Shown here: positions 25,983-35,036 of the stretch, in pieces
Numbering within the stretch: the first letter of the stretch is position 1
How the letters are laid out: each line of letters starts with the position of its first letter
Assembly: GCA_038118725.1 (NCBI GenBank)
Contig: JAYOIK010000002.1
Span: 43,790 to 107,789, forward strand
Direction: 5' to 3'
DNA length: 64,000 nucleotides
DNA from: JADHLJ01 sp038118725
Lineage (GTDB): Bacteria; Pseudomonadota; Alphaproteobacteria; Thalassobaculales; Thalassobaculaceae
The notes under the pieces: model-generated
Seen by the model: the letters and a program-made list of their open reading frames with translations, nothing else
Told to the model about the DNA's origin: nothing
Database searches by the model: none
Position numbers and translations under genes: made by a program

Positions 25983-27077
25983 TCAGGGGTCGTTCGCGAG
26001 GCCGAGGGTAGCCTGGTCGATCAATTGGCGTCCGCGCAAGGCCACCAGTTCCTTCCAGTCATCCTCGTCCGGATAGAGAGCCTTGCGGACTTCGTCCTTG
26101 ATCGCCTTGCGCAGGGCCGCGTCGTCGGTGCCGCGGGCATGCAGCCAATGATCACCCCGGAGTGCGTTGAACACCCGCTGGACGGGGTAGGTCCCGAATT
26201 CCGCCGTGATCATCGACAAGCGCGCGTTCGGAAGCGCCTGTCGAACCCCGTATTCCATGGTGCCGGCAAGTGGGGCCGAGGTCGACGTGCCCGCCGCCGG
26301 GGAACTCAACCCGTTCTCGTACCACCGCTCGAGGCGCCTGAAATCCTCGGAATCAACCGCCGCGTTGCAGATCAGATCAGCTGTCCCATAGGGGCCGAGG
26401 CCGGTATGAAAATCGATAAGGCCGACGGCTTGGGCGTTTCCCGCGTGCTTTTCCAGGATCGCGCGGAGTGTCCGGTTCGACCAGGTCGGCGCGTGCCCGC
26501 CGAAGAACAGGCCATCGGGGTGGCTGTACTGTCCTTGGCTGATCGCGGCTTGCAGCGCGAATTGACCATGCTCGTCGGCATAAGCTTGCAGCGCCTTGTC
26601 GGCTTCGGCCCGTGCCTCGAGGCTCCAGTTTTCCGGAATGAGGAAACCGTGCAGCCGTGCGTAACCCGAGTTCTCCGGATACGGGCCTTCGTGATCGAGG
26701 AAGTTGCGGTTGAGATCGACATTGTCCTCGGTTACCCGACGCACATGCGCGAAACCATGCGGGTTGAGCGCATGAATCAGAACCACGCGCACTTCGCGCG
26801 GCAGGGCGGCGGGTCGATCCGAGTTGAGCCAGGCATATTGGCAAGCCGACCCGCAGGTTCCCTCGGTTCCGTGGGTGCTTGATATCAGCACGAGGACGCG
26901 CTCGGCATCGGGGGTGCCGACCAACCCGACATCCGTCGCCAAATCCTCGCCATTCGGCCCGTTAAGAGGATGCGGGACGGCTTCATGCCTTGCCAAATCG
27001 CCAAGGGCCGTCAGAGCGCCAAGGAATTTCGCGCGGGCTTCGCCGTAGTCACGCGAGAAGCTGTCGATCGGGTTCAT
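25983..27077 (-). CDS. DUF2817 family M14-like metallopeptidase/amidohydrolase
   Basis: Protein of 364 residues. SSTHGTEGTCGSACQ carries the His and Glu of a carboxypeptidase-type zinc site, HALNPHGFAHVRRVTEDNVD and LNRNFLDH match the M14/succinylglutamate desuccinylase fold, and IDFHTGLGPYG probably supplies the third ligand. I assign it to DUF2817. Substrate unknown; hydrolysis of an amide of a small carboxylate is likely. No signal peptide, so cytoplasmic. It lies 60 nt downstream of a histidine-kinase gene on the same strand. Confidence 0.85.
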   Translation of the reverse strand: MNPIDSFSRDYGEARAKFLGALTALGDLARHEAVPHPLNGPNGEDLATDVGLVGTPDAERVLVLISSTHGTEGTCGSACQYAWLNSDRPAALPREVRVVLIHALNPHGFAHVRRVTEDNVDLNRNFLDHEGPYPENSGYARLHGFLIPENWSLEARAEADKALQAYADEHGQFALQAAISQGQYSHPDGLFFGGHAPTWSNRTLRAILEKHAGNAQAVGLIDFHTGLGPYGTADLICNAAVDSEDFRRLERWYENGLSSPAAGTSTSAPLAGTMEYGVRQALPNARLSMITAEFGTYPVQRVFNALRGDHWLHARGTDDAALRKAIKDEVRKALYPDEDDWKELVALRGRQLIDQATLGLANDP

Positions 27078-27137
27078 CCGACGCGTCCTTTCGGTCTCGG
27101 TTTATTTGGGATCGCTTGCTGGAGGGGTGTCCAAGGA

Positions 27138-28169
27138 TCAATCGGGAATGGGAAGAGTGACGTCAACCGACGTTCCCTTTCCCTGGGTACTTTCGATCTC
27201 GAGCGCTCCACCTTGTGCTTCGATGACATCCCTGCAGATCGCCAGGCCGAGCCCGCTGCCGGCCTCGCGCGAGGTGCCCTCGGTCGAGCTGACCAGGTGA
27301 CCACCGCGCAGGCGCGCGAGTTGATCCGGGCTTATCCCGATACCGAAATCGCGGATTGTGAAGCGGAGATCGGAACCTTGCCTCGACGCCGCGATTTCAA
27401 TCCGACCCCCGCGATGGGAAAACTTGATCGCGTTGCCCAGAACGTTTCTGAGAGCGCTCGAGACAATCACTTGGTCGACTTCGTCCGCGAGATCGGGTTG
27501 GGGAAGCTCAAGGCCGATCTCCTTGTGCTCTATCTCGCGTTCCAGATTGGCAATGACATCTCTCAAAATGTCGTTGAACGGCTCGAAATGGGTTCCGGAC
27601 GGCAATTGTCCGGCGCGCGCGCGTCCCCAGTTCAAGAGGTCGGTTAGGACCTCGTTGGTCTTCTTGCCCGCCTGGTGGATTTCGTTGGCGTAGTCGGCGA
27701 GCCGGTCCGGTGGAATGTCCTCGGCCTGTCTGGAAATGATCTGGGCAAACCCCATCACGAGATTGAGTTGGCCTCGTAGATCGTGTCCGACCAACGTGAG
27801 AATTCGGTCCTTCTCCGTAAGGATGCGTTCAAGGGCGATATTCTGTTCGGCGATATGGGCCTGTTGCTCTCTGAGCATCAAGGCCGCGCGCTTCGCGCGT
27901 ACGGTCATCGGTGGGACAATAAGCAGGGGACAGAGTATCGGCAGAATGATCGAGATCGGTTCCGCCCGCGGGTCAAAACCGATAAGCGCATAGGCCGTGA
28001 GGCAGATCGCGGCCGACGCGGCGACGCCCACCGCCGTGAGCAGAATCGTGTAGCGGGCGGTGCCCAGCCGATCCACCAGTTCAAGAGAACGACTGGTCCT
28101 CACCCCCGGCGGTGATGACAGGATGCCTGCTCGTTCGGCTTGATATGACTGTTCCGCCGTTGTCGCCAC
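27138..28169 (-). CDS. Orphan sensor histidine kinase
   Basis: Membrane-bound histidine kinase of 343 residues. Two hydrophobic helices (about 41-63 and 71-92) are separated by only a few residues, so there is no real periplasmic sensor domain. A coiled segment follows (EQQAHIAEQNIALERILTEK), then the HisKA H-box LVGHDLRGQL with phospho-accepting His139, the N-box NVLGNAIKFSHRGGR, and G-boxes DFGIGISPDQ and GSGLGLAI. All catalytic parts are present. No response regulator is encoded beside it. It is divergent from DAHP synthase and may sense membrane or cytoplasmic signals. Confidence 0.9.
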   Translation of the reverse strand: MATTAEQSYQAERAGILSSPPGVRTSRSLELVDRLGTARYTILLTAVGVAASAAICLTAYALIGFDPRAEPISIILPILCPLLIVPPMTVRAKRAALMLREQQAHIAEQNIALERILTEKDRILTLVGHDLRGQLNLVMGFAQIISRQAEDIPPDRLADYANEIHQAGKKTNEVLTDLLNWGRARAGQLPSGTHFEPFNDILRDVIANLEREIEHKEIGLELPQPDLADEVDQVIVSSALRNVLGNAIKFSHRGGRIEIAASRQGSDLRFTIRDFGIGISPDQLARLRGGHLVSSTEGTSREAGSGLGLAICRDVIEAQGGALEIESTQGKGTSVDVTLPIPD

Positions 28170-28403
28170 AATCTATCCAAGACCCGTGAAACCACGCTTC
28201 TCAATACCCCCGATGGACGCGGATTGCCACCTCGGCGACCTCCAGGCGCGCGCGAACATCCAGAAAAAGGGCCGTCGCGCGAAATCGAATCTTTGCTTAT
28301 GACGCGAATCGCTTCACTTGCGCGGATTCGGCTGGTAGTACTCCCGCCTGGCACGGAAATTAAGTAGGCGCGACAGATCGCGCGAGACCGGAGGAAACAG
28401 GTT

Positions 28404-29795
28404 ATGGCCTCAACTTGGAGTCCTAATTCTTGGCGTGGGTTCCCCATTCTCCAGGTTCCCGACTACCCGGACCCGGCGCGGCTCGCCGCCGTCGAGGCCG
28501 AGCTGGCGAGTTTTCCGCCGCTGGTTTTTGCCGGCGAGGCGCAGCGGCTCAAGAAAGCCTTGGGACGCGTCGCCGCGGGTGAGGCCTTTTTGTTGCAAGG
28601 TGGTGATTGCGCCGAAAGTTTCGCCGAATTCTCCGCGAATAACATCCGAGATACCTTCCGCGTGTTGTTGCAGATGGCCGTGGTCATGACCTTTGGCGGA
28701 CATGTTCCGGTCGTTAAGGTCGGACGTCTCGCCGGACAATTCGCCAAGCCGCGGTCCAAGCCAACCGAGGTCCAGGGCGATGTCGAGCTTCCCAGCTATC
28801 GCGGCGACATCGTAAACGGGATCGACTTTTCCGAGGCCTCGCGCCATCCGGACCCAGAACGATTGTTGAAGGCCTATAACCAATCGGCCTCCACGCTCAA
28901 CCTGCTGCGCGCCTTCGCCCAGGGTGGCCTGGCCAACCTGGAGGAAATTCACCGCTGGACGCTTGGTTTTGTCTCGAACTCTCCGCAAGGGGAGCGTTTC
29001 GAGGAGCTAGCCGGTCGGATCGGCGAGAGTCTGTCCTTCATGCGGGCCTGCGGGGTGACGGCGGAGTCGACCCAACAACTACGCGAGACCGATTTCTACA
29101 CCTCGCACGAGGCCCTGTTGCTCGGCTATGAGCAAGCGCTGACCCGCCAGGACACGATCACCGATGACCGCGGCTGGTACAGCACCACCGCGCATATGGT
29201 TTGGATCGGTGACCGGACCCGTCAGGCGGATGGCGCGCATGTCGAGTACATGCGGGGGATCCGCAATCCGATCGGTCTGAAATGCGGGCCGAGCCTGGAA
29301 ACCGATGATCTTATCCGGCTGATCGACAAGCTCAATCCGGCGAACGAGCCGGGCCGCCTGACCCTGATCTGCCGCATGGGCTCGGACAAGATTCGCGAGG
29401 GGCTGCCGCCACTGATCCGCGCCGTGGAGAAGGAGGGGCGGTCCGTGGTCTGGTCTTGTGATCCGATGCACGGCAATGTCATCACCTCGTCCACGGGTTA
29501 CAAGACAAGGCCCTTCGATCGCATCCTTGGCGAGGTGAAGGGCTTTTTCGAGGTGCACCGGGCCGAAGGGACCTATCCCGGCGGCGTGCATTTCGAGATG
29601 ACCGGTCAAGACGTGACGGAATGCCTCGGCGGCGCTCAGGAGATCAGCGAGACATCTCTCGCCGATCGCTATCACACCCATTGCGACCCTCGTCTGAATG
29701 CTTCGCAGTCGCTGGAGTTGGCGTTCCTGATCGCCGATATGTTGAAGCAGCATCGCGATGAGGATCTGGCGCCGAAAATCGCAGCGGCGTCTTGA
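28404..29795 (+). CDS. aroF: Class II 3-deoxy-7-phosphoheptulonate (DAHP) synthase
   Basis: First enzyme of the shikimate pathway, condensing phosphoenolpyruvate and erythrose 4-phosphate. It is the plant-like class II type, 463 residues, with diagnostic LQGGDCAESF, DFYTSHEALLLGYEQALTR, HMVWIGDRTRQ and WSCDPMHGNV, and the metal/PEP-binding GLKCGPS and HFEMTGQDVTEC. The gene name is by family; aroG-type naming is equally used. GAGGAAACAGGTT precedes the ATG. It is divergent from the histidine kinase. The nicotinate phosphoribosyltransferase gene follows. Confidence 0.94.
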   Translation: MASTWSPNSWRGFPILQVPDYPDPARLAAVEAELASFPPLVFAGEAQRLKKALGRVAAGEAFLLQGGDCAESFAEFSANNIRDTFRVLLQMAVVMTFGGHVPVVKVGRLAGQFAKPRSKPTEVQGDVELPSYRGDIVNGIDFSEASRHPDPERLLKAYNQSASTLNLLRAFAQGGLANLEEIHRWTLGFVSNSPQGERFEELAGRIGESLSFMRACGVTAESTQQLRETDFYTSHEALLLGYEQALTRQDTITDDRGWYSTTAHMVWIGDRTRQADGAHVEYMRGIRNPIGLKCGPSLETDDLIRLIDKLNPANEPGRLTLICRMGSDKIREGLPPLIRAVEKEGRSVVWSCDPMHGNVITSSTGYKTRPFDRILGEVKGFFEVHRAEGTYPGGVHFEMTGQDVTECLGGAQEISETSLADRYHTHCDPRLNASQSLELAFLIADMLKQHRDEDLAPKIAAAS

Positions 29796-29865
29796 CCCGA
29801 GAGCGAACGGGGCCAAAAATATCGACCATCTGCCCTCGTTCGAGGGCCCAGAGCCGGACGGGGCG

Positions 29866-31065
29866 ATGAGCGCACTCGAATCCGATAACGACTCTCGGGC
29901 GGGAAGTGACGGGAACGGACCATCGGTGTCCGGCCCACGGCTTGTTCAGCATCCCGATCCGTCCAACGTCTCGCGTTATGTCGACAAATATTTCCTGCGG
30001 ACCAAGGATATCGTCGCCAAGTTCGGGGACCGCGCGGTTACCTATGCGGTTTTCATGCGCCGCCCGGTCACCTGCGCGCCGCGGCTGGCGGTTGACTGGT
30101 TGAGCGGAATGGCCCGTGAGCGTGGCGCCGAGATTGCCATCGATCTGAAACATCGCGAGGGCGCTTGGGTCGGCGCGGGCGAACCGATCGTCTATATCAC
30201 TGGATCGCTGTTTCATCTTGTCGATCTGGAAACCCAGTTTCTCCAGAAACTGGGTTCCGCCTGCGTCGCCGCCTACAATGCCTACAACATGTGCGTGGAA
30301 CTGCCCAAGACGGCGTTTCTGGCGATGGATGCCAGACATTGCGCCGGCGCCGACATGGCGGAGCTTATGGCCTATGGCGCCAGCGTCGGGTCGCGCAAGG
30401 CGCAGAAAAAGGTCGACGCGATCGGTTTCATCGGCAACGCGACCGACGAGACCGCGCATTTCTTCGGCCAGGATCGCGGTTTCGGCACGATGCCGCACGC
30501 GTTGATCGGCTATGCGGGTTCGACCGTTCGCGCCGCCGAGATGTTTCACGAAACCCATCCGGAAGAGAACCTAACCGTGCTGGTCGACTATTTCGGCCAA
30601 GAGATCACCGACGCCCTCGCGGTGTGCCGCAGGTTCCCTGAACTTGTGGCCGAGGGGCGGGTGGCGCTTCGGCTGGACACTCATGGCGGGCGCTATGTCG
30701 AGGGATTGGACCCGGCCGATTCCTACGCCGTGTTGGAGAGAAACGCGGCCCAATCGATTCGCGGATACCGCTCGGACGCCGAACTCAGGCACCTGATCGG
30801 TACCGGCGTTTCCGCGGCCGGGATCTGGCACTTGCGTGAATCCCTCGACAAAGCCGGGTTTCCCAACGCGAGGATAGTCGGCTCCAGCGGGTTTTCACCG
30901 GAGAAATGCCGGGTTATGGCATTGGCAGAGGCGCCCGTTGACATGGTCGGGACCGGTTCCTATCTCCCGGAGAGGTGGAGCGAAACCTATGCCACGGCGG
31001 ACATCATTGACTATGATGGCGTACCGCGGGTTAAGGTCGGTCGCGAGTTCTTGCTGAAGAAATGA
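29866..31065 (+). CDS. pncB: Nicotinate phosphoribosyltransferase
   Basis: Enzyme of NAD salvage (nicotinate plus PRPP to nicotinate mononucleotide), 399 residues. YVDKYFLRTKDIVAKFG opens the fold, RRPVTCAPRLAVDWLSGM and KTAFLAMDARHCAGADM follow, and DTHGGRYVEGLD plus VGSSGFSPEKC mark the PRPP/phosphate site of the NAPRTase family. The ATG at 29866 gives a normal N-terminus; in-frame sequence upstream overlaps the DAHP synthase gene. Its stop overlaps the start of a glutamine amidotransferase gene by ATGA, so the two are coupled. Confidence 0.88.
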   Translation: MSALESDNDSRAGSDGNGPSVSGPRLVQHPDPSNVSRYVDKYFLRTKDIVAKFGDRAVTYAVFMRRPVTCAPRLAVDWLSGMARERGAEIAIDLKHREGAWVGAGEPIVYITGSLFHLVDLETQFLQKLGSACVAAYNAYNMCVELPKTAFLAMDARHCAGADMAELMAYGASVGSRKAQKKVDAIGFIGNATDETAHFFGQDRGFGTMPHALIGYAGSTVRAAEMFHETHPEENLTVLVDYFGQEITDALAVCRRFPELVAEGRVALRLDTHGGRYVEGLDPADSYAVLERNAAQSIRGYRSDAELRHLIGTGVSAAGIWHLRESLDKAGFPNARIVGSSGFSPEKCRVMALAEAPVDMVGTGSYLPERWSETYATADIIDYDGVPRVKVGREFLLKK

Positions 31066-31793
31066 AGGCTTCCATGTCCGAAAGCGTGTTGTTGGTGGTG
31101 CACCAAAAGACATCCGTCGCCGGACATATGGGAGCCCTGTTCTCGGAACGCGGTTACAAGCTGGAGACATGTTGTCCCTGCGCGGGCGCGAAGATGCCGG
31201 AGCGCGCCGAGGATTTCGCGGCGGTCGTTATGTTCGGCGGACCGATGAGCGCCAATGACTGCTCCATGGACGGTATCCGCGCGGAGCTTGACTTCATCCC
31301 CAAGGTACTTGACGCGAAGGTGCCGTTTCTTGGGCTTTGCCTCGGTGGCCAGATGCTGGCGCGGGTCTTGGGGGCCAGGATTGCTCCTCATCCCGATGGC
31401 TGGGTTGAATCCGGCTTCACGCGGATCAAGCCAACCGAGGCGGGACGCGAATGGTTCACAGAATGTGATACTTTTTATCAGTGGCACCGCGAGGGTTTCG
31501 AGGCTCCGGAAACCGCGACCTTGCTCGCCACTGGGGATATCTATCCGAACCAGGCCTTTGTCTATGGCGAGAACGCCATCGCGACTCAGTTTCATCCGGA
31601 GATCACCCGAGACATGATTGACCGATGGACCATGCACGGCGCCCATCGCCTGGGCCGCCCCGGCGCCCAGCCGCGGCAGGCGCATGTGAAGGGCTGGGAG
31701 CTGTATGGCGAGCGTGTTGATCGGTGGGGCAGGAGCCTGCTCGACCGATTCGGGCTGCGTGGTCCCGCGCATTTGGCCGAGGCGGCGGACTAA
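31062..31793 (+). CDS. Class I glutamine amidotransferase domain protein
   Basis: Stand-alone type 1 glutaminase of 243 residues. The nucleophile Cys is in FLGLCLGGQMLA and the His-Glu pair in TQFHPEIT, a complete triad. No synthetase domain is attached, as in GMP-synthase-like GATases that act on carbamoyl or gamma-glutamyl compounds. It overlaps the nicotinate phosphoribosyltransferase by 4 nt, which suggests a role tied to NAD salvage, perhaps in amide formation, but that is inference; NAD synthase itself is not here. Confidence 0.87.
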   Translation: MKASMSESVLLVVHQKTSVAGHMGALFSERGYKLETCCPCAGAKMPERAEDFAAVVMFGGPMSANDCSMDGIRAELDFIPKVLDAKVPFLGLCLGGQMLARVLGARIAPHPDGWVESGFTRIKPTEAGREWFTECDTFYQWHREGFEAPETATLLATGDIYPNQAFVYGENAIATQFHPEITRDMIDRWTMHGAHRLGRPGAQPRQAHVKGWELYGERVDRWGRSLLDRFGLRGPAHLAEAAD

Positions 31794-31833
31794 ACACGGA
31801 AAAGGTTCGGCCTCAACCTCCGGGAGGTTTGAC

Positions 31834-32184
31834 ATGCCGTTTCGCTTTCGGTTTCACTCGATCCTAGTTGTTGTGTTGTTACTCGCCGTCCCCGACCCAG
31901 CGCGGGCGGATGCGGTCGACGGTGACTGGTGCTTTAAGGATGGCCGGTCCTTATCGATCGACGGACCCAACATGATCACCCCTGGCGGCCAGGCGCATAC
32001 CGGCGAGTATGAGCGGCATGTCTTTCGCTACACCATCCCCGGGAGCGAGGCGGGAGCCGGCACGCATGTGCTGATGGTGCAATGGAGTGAGCAGGAAATC
32101 CGTGTATGGCAAGGGGCCAGGAAACCTGTGCGACGCGAGGGAGAGCCGGAGATCTGGCGCCGTTGCCAGCTTCGGACCAGCTAG
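31834..32184 (+). CDS. Small secreted protein of unknown function
   Basis: Protein of 116 residues with a clear signal peptide (MPFRFRFHSILVVVLLLAVP, cleavage likely after ARA near residue 25). The mature part starts DAVDGDWCFKDGRSL, and two Cys (in DWCFKDG and RRCQL) could form a disulfide. I see no known domain beyond a short beta-rich pattern; similar exported proteins occur in Rhodospirillales. CGGGAGGTTTGAC precedes the ATG at 31834. It follows the glutamine amidotransferase by 40 nt on the same strand. Confidence 0.75.
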   Translation: MPFRFRFHSILVVVLLLAVPDPARADAVDGDWCFKDGRSLSIDGPNMITPGGQAHTGEYERHVFRYTIPGSEAGAGTHVLMVQWSEQEIRVWQGARKPVRREGEPEIWRRCQLRTS

Positions 32185-32189
32185 ATGCC

Positions 32190-32992
32190 CTATGTCAGAT
32201 CCGGGTAAGCGAGATCGAAGGCCGCTTGTTCCATCGCGTCTATCGCTTGATAGGTTTCCGGCCCTAGAACCTCGATTCCCTCGAGAAACAGCGCTTCGCG
32301 CGCGGCGCGGCCGTCGGGGGCCGCGAAAGCGGCGGCCAACCCGTCGCGCAGCCGCTGGACGGTCTCGTCGTCACGCTGGATCGCGGTCACATAGGGCAGG
32401 TTCGGCGCGGAGTCGGTCCAGGCCAGTGTTCTCAGTCCGTCATCACCTCGGGCGCGTGGCGTTGATGCATCGCCCAGGTGACGCAATCAACGGCGCAGAC
32501 ATCGGCCTCGCCCGCGCGAACCATCGCCATGCTTTGGCGATGACCGCCGCTTTGCTTGGCCTCGCCGAAGAACGAACCGTTGCGCGCCAGCGGCGCGATC
32601 GAGGCTCGCGGGGCATTAAAGCCGGTCTGGGAATGCCTGGCGTTGAAGGCGATACGCAGGCCGCGCAAGTCTTCCAGCGAGCTTGCCTTGCTGGTCTCGG
32701 CCACGATGAACGCGCTGCGATAGCTTGTCGTCGCGCATCCCTCGGCGTCATAGCGAGGTGTGGCTATCAAGCGTAGCTTGTCGGACCAGTCATGGGGGAA
32801 CGGATAGCCGCAGATCTGGGTGAATAGAAGGCCGGGCATTGTCCAACTATCGGTGACGTTCGAGGTGCGCGTCAGATCTTCCGGCGTTTCCGCTAGACCG
32901 GCGTTGCGCAGGGATCGGCCAAGGACCGACCACCATGCATCCGTCGCGTCACGCGCCTCGGGCAGGTCGTACATGGGGAGGGCGGCGATCAT
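32190..32992 (-). pseudogene. PhnD-like substrate-binding protein, frameshifted, no signal peptide
   Basis: Two consecutive frames make one protein: from 32992 MIAALPMYDLPEARDATDAW through RHAPEVMTD to a stop at 32432, then, in another frame, DGLRTLAWTDSAPNLPY to the stop at 32190. A single base (probably a G in the GGAC after ATG, near 32438-32443) seems missing, so this is either a real frameshift or a sequencing error. The fold resembles PhnD/SsuA/transferrin-type binding proteins (GLRIAFNARHSQTGF), yet there is no signal peptide. Its start overlaps the stop of the XRE regulator gene by ATGA, so the pair is a co-transcribed unit. Confidence 0.72.
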
Positions 32993-33855
32993 TGGGCGGC
33001 CCTCGCGTCAGGGGCGGTGATTTCTTCCAGCAGGCCAAGAACATGGCCGCTGATTTCGTGTGGCTGGACTTGGGCGACGCGGATCAGACCGTCGAAATGC
33101 TTGGTGAGAACCCGGATATGGTCGGTTGTGTTGAACACGAAATACATGCCTCCGATATAGAGCGCGGCGCGCTGGGGACCGAAAATCGTGACCGGCGCCG
33201 AATAGTGCGACAAGCCGTCATAGAGAAACCATCGCATGCTCGGATAGAGCTCCTCGGTTTGCGCGGCGATCTCTTGCAACTGTTCGACACGCGCGTCCAG
33301 GGCGAGGCCGGACCAGATGTCCTCGCCGCGCGCTAGTGAGTGGAGCGCCTGTATCGGCATGCAGATCTCGATATCGGTCTCCGGCAAACGGCTATAGGTG
33401 AGGCGGTCCGCTTGTCTGGTCCGGGCTTGATCCCGGTCAACGTCATGCAGCGCGACGTACTCAAACGCGATCAGGGCCTGGGTCTTAACCTGGTCCGGTA
33501 GGCTTTGCGGCACGTAGCGAATCTTGTAACCCGTCGCCTCGCCATGCCAGCGCATCAAGTCCTCATCCACCGGCGAGCGTGGTTGGATCTGGAGGGATTT
33601 CTCCAGGATGTTCGCGCCGAGCCGTTCCTCGTGGGTGAGGCCGAGCAGCCAATCCAAGCTGACCTGAAGCGTCGAGGCGATGGCGGCAACGGTGTCGGCG
33701 CGTGGCAGTCGGTCGTTCTCGATTGACAGCAATTGTGAAAGCGTCGACCGATCGATGCCCACCTTGGCGGCAAGTGTCGAGCGATTGACCCCCGCCCGAT
33801 CCATGGCCTCGCTCAATCGAGCACGAAAAGCAACGACGGTGTCCCTTCGGTCCAA
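32989..33855 (-). CDS. XRE-family transcriptional regulator
   Basis: DNA-binding regulator of 288 residues. The N-terminal helix-turn-helix spans about residues 24-46 (RSTLAAKVGIDRSTLSQLLS). The remaining 220 residues form a ligand-type domain without an obvious named family, unlike short phage repressors. It is co-transcribed with the PhnD-like gene (ATGA overlap), which could bind a ligand and inform the regulator. It is divergent from a desaturase-like gene, and the gap carries a perfect palindrome expected for autoregulation. Confidence 0.85.
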   Translation of the reverse strand: MDRRDTVVAFRARLSEAMDRAGVNRSTLAAKVGIDRSTLSQLLSIENDRLPRADTVAAIASTLQVSLDWLLGLTHEERLGANILEKSLQIQPRSPVDEDLMRWHGEATGYKIRYVPQSLPDQVKTQALIAFEYVALHDVDRDQARTRQADRLTYSRLPETDIEICMPIQALHSLARGEDIWSGLALDARVEQLQEIAAQTEELYPSMRWFLYDGLSHYSAPVTIFGPQRAALYIGGMYFVFNTTDHIRVLTKHFDGLIRVAQVQPHEISGHVLGLLEEITAPDARAAQ

Positions 33856-33908
33856 GTGCGCCTCCTAAACGATGATGTGGAAAATCACCATTTTCGCGAT
33901 AATCGGCA

Positions 33909-33944
33909 ATGAAACTCAATTGTGTTACACAATGCTCGTTTCAT
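33909..33944. promoter_or_regulatory. Concentric double palindrome, probable operator
   Basis: An inner perfect palindrome ATTGTGT-T-ACACAAT (33919-33933) is nested in an outer inverted repeat ATGAAAC (33909-33915) / GTTTCAT (33938-33944). Their centres differ by only half a base. The site lies 54 nt before the XRE regulator start and 49 nt before the desaturase-like gene, both read outward. Paired symmetric half-sites fit a dimeric regulator, most simply the XRE protein itself. Confidence 0.65.
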
Positions 33945-33992
33945 ACGCAATCCCTCGTTGATGGGACCCGCGTTCGGTGGTGACTTCCGAGC

Positions 33993-34946
33993 ATGGAACG
34001 AAGAACGACAACCCCAGGTCATTCGCCGCGCATGACGGCGCCAACAACGCGCTTTCGGCCCGAGGCAATCGAATGGCCGACCATCGGGCTCGTGGTCGTG
34101 ATCCATGCCGCGTGGCTGGCGCTGACGATGGTGCACGGTGCGATCCCGGTTTGGCTAACGTTTATCCTGGGAGGTCTTGTCGTCGGCTGGCATGCGAGTT
34201 TGCAGCACGAGGCAACCCACGGTCATCCGACGCCGAGCCGGCGCTGCAACACCGCCATCGCCGGCCCGTCCCTGCTTCTTTGGCTGCCCTATCGGCTATT
34301 CGAGCGTGAACACGGGCGGCATCATGAAAACAACGCACTGACGGATCCGTTGGATGATCCCGAGTCATTCTACGTGGTGGAAGCGGATTGGCGACGGATG
34401 AACGGGCCGCGGCGCGGCTTACTGCTATTCAACAACACGCTCGCCGGGAGGATGATGCTTGGGCCGATTCTTGTTGTTCCGCCGTTTCTTTGGCGGCAAG
34501 CGTGGTTGCTTGGGCGCGGTGACAGTCTCGCGATCAAGGACTGGGCTATCCATCTGATTGCGATTGCGCCGGTCCTGGGATGGCTGGTCCTGGTGGCGGA
34601 GATGCCGATCTGGCTCTATCTGATGTGCTTTGTTTACCCGGGAACGGCGTTGCTCCTGCTCAGATCCTTTACGGAGCATCGTCCGCGAGACCAAATCGCG
34701 GAGCGAACCGCGGTGGTCGAGAAGGCCGGGATATTCTCGCTTTTGTTCCTGAACAACAATCTGCACGTGGTGCATCATGATGATCCTGGCATTCCCTGGT
34801 ACAAGCTCCCGCGTGTTTATCGGGAGCATCGAGAGCAGGTGCTAAGGGAAAATGGCGGTTTCGTCTTCCAAGGCTACGGAGACGTCGCGCGACGGTACCT
34901 GTTCCGGGTGAAGGATCATCCCGTGCATCCGGCGCGGCGAGGCTAG
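33993..34946 (+). CDS. Fatty acid desaturase-like membrane di-iron enzyme
   Basis: Integral membrane protein of 317 residues with the three His boxes of fatty acid desaturases/hydroxylases: HEATH at 72-76, EHGRHH at about 106-111 and HVVHH at 258-262. Hydrophobic helices surround them. It should use O2 and two electrons on a lipid or carotenoid-like substrate; the family also includes beta-carotene ketolases, and no closer assignment is possible. Starts at 33993 and 34032 (MTAPTTRF) are both plausible. Divergent from the XRE regulator across a palindromic site, so it may be its target. Confidence 0.82.
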   Translation: MERRTTTPGHSPRMTAPTTRFRPEAIEWPTIGLVVVIHAAWLALTMVHGAIPVWLTFILGGLVVGWHASLQHEATHGHPTPSRRCNTAIAGPSLLLWLPYRLFEREHGRHHENNALTDPLDDPESFYVVEADWRRMNGPRRGLLLFNNTLAGRMMLGPILVVPPFLWRQAWLLGRGDSLAIKDWAIHLIAIAPVLGWLVLVAEMPIWLYLMCFVYPGTALLLLRSFTEHRPRDQIAERTAVVEKAGIFSLLFLNNNLHVVHHDDPGIPWYKLPRVYREHREQVLRENGGFVFQGYGDVARRYLFRVKDHPVHPARRG

Positions 34947-35036
34947 CCTGGCGTTACCCATCATTCTGGCGATGACCCCGGGGTTCGGGCACTGGTACAC
35001 TGTCTGCCGCCCGCCCTCTTGATTGGACATTCGCCC

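Noticed and set aside
28348..28364. Sigma54-like TGGCACG before the DAHP synthase gene
   Set aside because: The -24 part matches, but the -12 element (TTAAG) lacks the conserved GC, and DAHP synthase is not a usual sigma54 target.
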